Below, one piece after another: positions 41,801 through 47,800 of a DNA stretch of 64,000 bases. Both the position numbers and the translations under genes were made by a program. The stretch's first letter is position 1, and every line of letters begins with the position of its first letter. Under the pieces are notes generated by a model. It searched no databases and was not told the DNA's origin. It worked only from the letters and a program-made list of their open reading frames with translations. The stretch is from Glaciecola sp. HTCC2999 (GTDB taxonomy: Bacteria > Pseudomonadota > Gammaproteobacteria > Enterobacterales > Alteromonadaceae): positions 53,627 through 117,626 of the forward strand of contig NZ_DS989812.1 in assembly GCF_000155775.1 (NCBI RefSeq), written 5' to 3'.

Positions 41801-44800
41801 TATTTGGTGGCGCTGGTGACGATAGTTTCTCTCATAGTAATAGCGGTACCGACCGGATATATGGTGAAGCGGGTGATGATTCACTAAGCTATACAGCCTA
41901 TAACTCTGCAAATGGCACGGTCTTGTTTGATGGTGGTGCGGGTAATGACACCTTAGTTCTGGTGGATCAATCCACTAAACGCTTTACGTTTGATGATTCG
42001 GCTTACGTTCGTTTAAACGATGTTGAAGTCATTGAGCTGGCCGGTGATGCACAAATCCTTGATTTAGACAGCCAAGCTATCCGTGAGTTTGCACCAAGTA
42101 CTAATGCAACAGTCGATAATACGACTTACAACGCTCAAACTATTTTAGTTGTTACGAGCACAAGTGCAGATACCTTAGTGAATTTAACTGATATTGATTG
42201 GGTGGATACCGGTGATACCACTACCGTCAATGGCGGAGAGACGACTTATCGTATTTTCCAATACGGCAATGAAGGTATTTTCGTCGCGACTAACGCTGTT
42301 ACTGCATTATTTGGTGACCGAGGTAACGACTCTGTAGTGGGCACTGAAAGTGCTGATAGTATTAATGCTGGCGTAGGCAACGACACCATCTTAGGGTTTG
42401 GCGGGGATGATACGATTATCTCTGGTCGAGGCGATGATGTTGTTGATGGTGGTGACGGAGATGATGAAATTCGCTTTGTGACCACTTCTGATATTACGAT
42501 TGATTTAGGTCTAACCTCAGCTCAAAACACTGGTGAAGGTTCTGATACCTTTACTAACTTTGAACAAGTTCAAGGTGGTGATGGTAAAGACGCTATTACG
42601 GGTCGATTAGACGCTGATACCCTACGTGGTGGTGATGGCCGAGATACTATTTTAGGTCTTGCTGGTGATGATGTCATCGAAGGTGAAGATGGTCGCGATT
42701 CTATTGATGGCGGTTTAGGTGCTGATTCGATTAATGGTGGTGCGCTTAACGATACTATCATTGGTGGCGAAGGTGACGATTCTATTGATGGTGGAGCTGA
42801 GAACGATTTACTTACCGGCGGTGCTGGTAACGATACGATAGTTGAAACGTTGTCTAACTCTGGCGATGATACATTACGTGGTCAAGACGGTGATGACACC
42901 CTAGATGGTGGCGTTGGAAACGACTCTATTGGCGGTGATGATGGTGCTGATAGCATCTTGGGTAATTCTGGAGATGATTCCATTAAGGGCGGCACTGGAG
43001 CTGACTTTATCGATGGTGGAAACGACCAAGATAGCATCTTTGGTGGTGATGACGCTGATACCATTAATGGCGGTTCCGGAAATGATACTGTCTTCGGTGA
43101 TGCGGGAGATGACTCTATCTCAGCAGGTGCTGGTAACGATACCGTTTATGGTGGTGCCGGTGATGATGAAATAGCAGGTTCTTCTGGTAATAATTATCTT
43201 GCCGGTGGCGAAGGTGTTGATACGATTGTTGGTGGGTCAGGCAGTGACACTATTGCTGGCGGTACAGGTAATGATTCACTCAACGGTGGTTCGGGTATTG
43301 ATGTTATTGATATGTCGGAATCTACTTCTTCATTAAATATTGTACTTGGTAATGCTAATGACACGATTACACTCAGCGATGATGTCCTTGGCGATGATCA
43401 AGTCACAGGTTTCGAAGGTATTATTGGTGGTCAAGCTAACGATATAATCACAGGTAATGCGTCGAACAACATTATTGGTGGTGGTTTAGGTAATGACACA
43501 CTTGATGGCGGAGCAGGTATTGATACGCTCGATTTATCCAATGCTAACCAAACAGTTGAAGTCGACTTAAATGTGACAGGTGCAGTAACGATTGCTGATG
43601 GCCAAGGCGGCTTTGATGTGATTCGCGGTTTTGAAAATATTACAGGTGGTTCTGCATCCGATATATTAGCGGGTGATAACGCAAATAATGTCATCGTCGG
43701 GAATGGCGGGTTTGATACCATTTCAGGTAACGGTGGTAATGATAACCTAAGCGCTGGCATCGGGAATGATAGTGTCTCTGGTGGTACGGGTAACGATACT
43801 ATTTCTGGGGGTGAAGGTAACGATACTATCTCTGGTGGAGATGGCAATGATTTTGTCGATGGTAACCAAGGCGATGACTCCATTTACACTGGCGCTGGTA
43901 ATGACCGCGTAGATGAAAATAATGATGGTAACGATACCATTGATGTCGGTGACGGTTATGATTCTGTCTATGCTGGTATTGGTAATGACTTGGTCATTGG
44001 TAACTACGAAGGTAACCGTGATTATTATTACGGTGAAGCTGGAACAGATACGATTACATTTGCCCATGTTACGACGAATCTCTCTTTTAGTAATTGGTAT
44101 GCAGGAACTTCCACTTGGTATGGAGAAGATTACTTTAGTAGCTTTGAACGAATCATACTAGGTCAGGGTAATGACTCGCTGACTACCTATTATTACGGTA
44201 CTTCTTGGGTTGATGGTGATCTAGGAAATGATAATATTTCTGGCGGACGTTATGACGATTCATTATTTGGTGGTGCTGGGAATGACTCTATCAGCGGTGG
44301 CGATGGTAATGATGAGCTCTTCGGTGGTGCTGGCGATGATAGTATCTGGGGAGCTGGTCATAATGACACTATTTCTGGTGGTGAAGGTAACGATGTTATC
44401 AGTGGAGACTGGGGGAATGGCGTATTTGATGGCGGCGAAGGTCTTGATGCTTACGCTGTATTAGATAACTATTCGCCGACTAACTCTGGTTTTGATATTG
44501 ATTTAAATACTAACTGGCAAGCCAACTTCAGTTACTACGATAATAATCAAAGTAATGTGCTTATGGATATCACTTTGACTAATTTTGAAGGTCTCATTGG
44601 TGGTAGTTATAACGATACTATCACCGGAACGGATGGTTCTGATATTATTGGTGGGTATCGTGGTAATGACTCCTTAACCGGTGGTGATGGTATTGACACC
44701 TTGACCTATGGCTGGAACGGCAGTGGTAATGGTGCAACAGTAAACTTGGGCACGAATACGGTCACGAATGATGGTTACGGTACTGTGGATACTATCAGTG

Positions 44801-47800
44801 GTTTCGAGAACTTATCAGGTGGTCGTGGCGCGGATAACCTAACTGGCTCTGACGGTGATAATGAAATCCGTGGAGACTGGGGTAACGATACGATTATTGC
44901 TACATTAGGTAACGATACTTACGATGGTGGCGATGGTACTGATACTATTGATTTCAGTAATATCGATGTGTCAGTTGATGTTAACTTCGTTACTAATACT
45001 GCTGTTTATGGTGAAAATACGACTAGAGTGACATATTTTGAGAATGTGACACTGGGCGACACTGACGATAGCATTACTTTGGCATCTAATAATGCGGCAG
45101 TGACTATTTCTGGTGGTGATGGTGTCGACACTCTTACATATATTAGCGATGCTAATTTATCTATTACTAACTTTGCATTCGGTGCAACTACTGCAAATAC
45201 ACTGACGCCTGATGGCAACCGTCATACTTACACAAGTATTGAGCAATTTGTCTCTGGTGCTGGGAATGATAACTTGGCAGCAAGCGCTGGTGCTGCAAAC
45301 TTTGACGGTGGCGCGGGTGATGACACTATTAATGGTACTGCTAATGCAGATACATTAATGGGTGGCGCAGGAAATGATTTAATCAATGTTACTGCAGGTG
45401 ATGACTCACTCGATGGCGGTGAAGGTATTGATGCATTGAACATATCTGCAGCAACGAATGATGTGAACATTGACCTAAGTACTGATTGGGAATCGACATT
45501 AACTGTGACTGGACTTGGCAGTAACACCTTGACGAATTTTGAAGGTGTATTAGCTGGCTCTGGTGACGATGCTATTACCGGATCTGATGGCGATGATGTC
45601 ATTGGCGGTGGTGATGGTGTGGATACGCTTATCGGTGGTGAAGGTAATGACATACTCTCATTTGCTAATATCACTGCGGCCGTGAATGTCGATTTAACTC
45701 AAAACCTCATCTTGAATGACGGCTTCAGTAACGAAGAAACGATTTCTGGTTTTGAAACAGTAATAGGTAGCTCTGCCAATGACACAATCAAAGGCTCAGA
45801 AGCTGCAGATGAGTTAAATGGTCAATCAGGTAATGATTATTTCTATGGTACTGCCGGTAACGATACGATTATTGGTGGCTTAGGCTCAGATACCATTGAC
45901 TACTCAGCCTACGAGGGTAACCTTATTATTGATTTAGCGAACCAAACTGTCGTTAAAGATAATGGTGAAGTAGATACGTTGGTGGGTATTGAGTTTGTTA
46001 GATTTGCCGGTGCTGGTGATGATTCTATTGTTGGAAGTAACAGCAATGAGGTCATTTATGCTGGTCAAGGTAATGACACCGTCGACCTTGGATTTGGTGC
46101 TGATACCATTTATGGACAAGACGGCGATGATGTTCTGTTATTTACACCTAATGATAATGCTAGGAATTATTTCTATGGTGGTGCTGGTTTCGATATTCTA
46201 AGTTTTGAAAACAACACAACAGCTGTTAGTAATTATTTTGATATTAATGATTCTTATGACGAGGTCTATATTGATGGTCAGTGGAATTATTTCTATCAAA
46301 TTGAAGGTGTTTTAGGTACGCAGTTTAACGATACATTACGTATTGACCGAGTTAATACATCCAGTAATGGTGACGATTATGATGCGATATTCGGTGGTTA
46401 CTTAGATGGTAATGCTGGGAATGATGCTCTATATGGTCGAAACTCCTCAATTGACGGAAATGATACGTTATTAGGTAACCTAGGTAACGATACTATTTAT
46501 GGTCAAAGCGGTAACGACTCCATTGATGGCGGTTCAGGTAATGATGATCTGCGCGGTGGCAATGAAAATGACACGATTACGGGTGGATTAGGAAACGATA
46601 ACCTACTTGGTGAAAGTGGTGACGATATCCTTATCGGTGGTGTTGGCATCGATACGCTCAACGGCGGCGCGGGTAATGATACATTAACCGGTGGCACCGG
46701 AGATGATGTTATTGACGGTGGTGCTGGTGTCGATGTGATTGATTTATCTGCTGCTTCTGCGGCGTTGACTATTGATTTCTCGGATAGTACAGAGATTAGT
46801 ATTACAGATGTGAATCTTGGTTCTGATACCGTGACCAATGTCGAAGGTGTTATTGGTTCTGATTTTGCAGATACCATGACTGGTAGTGATGCCGCTGAAG
46901 TGTTTGGTGGTGGTTTAGGAGATGATACTCTGGACGGTGGAGAGGGTGTTGATACGCTCGACTTCTCACGTGCAACTTCTGGCGTGACCTTCTCAATTGC
47001 AGCGAATATCGGAGCTACGGTGACGGTTGCTGACGGTCAAGGTGGAACGGATACCGTGTCTAACTTTGAAAATGTCACAGGTGGTGCAGGTAACGATATC
47101 TTTACTGGCGATGAGAATGGTAACCTAATCTCTGGTGGGGCTGGTAATGATACCATTATCGATGGCGATGGCCTTGACACTATTTATGGCGGCGACGGGA
47201 ATGATACCTTCGTAGTATCAGTAGATTCACATCGTGACACTTTCTACGGCGGCGATGGTATCGATATTATCGATTTCTCAAATTTCGATGATGGTATCTC
47301 TACTGGATTCTACTTCCAAACGAATGACACTCGTGTATTGACTGTAAATAATGTTAATTATCAAAATGTCGAAGGTATTATTGCCGGTGATGGGAACGAT
47401 AATCTTCGCTTTAGCGGCAGTGATGCTTACATTGATGGTGGTGCGGGTAACGATATTATGACTGCCTTTGGTGGGAATGATACCTTTATAGGTGGCCTAG
47501 GTCAGGATACGATTGATGCTGGAGCAGGTAATGACATTATTCACTTCGATAGCGATGCGGTGGATAGTATTCAGGCAAGCTCTGGTACAGATACTATATT
47601 ATTTAATACTACCGAGACATTGGACTTTGCTTCTGAAACATTAGTGAATATCGATAATGCCGAAATCTTTGAGTTAGGCGCAGGTAACCAGGAAGTGACG
47701 TTATCCGGTGCCAATATCATTGATTTTGTATCGAGCAATAACAGCACGGTTGATAATTCTGATTACCAAGATAAGATACTGCTCGTTGTAGATAGCACGG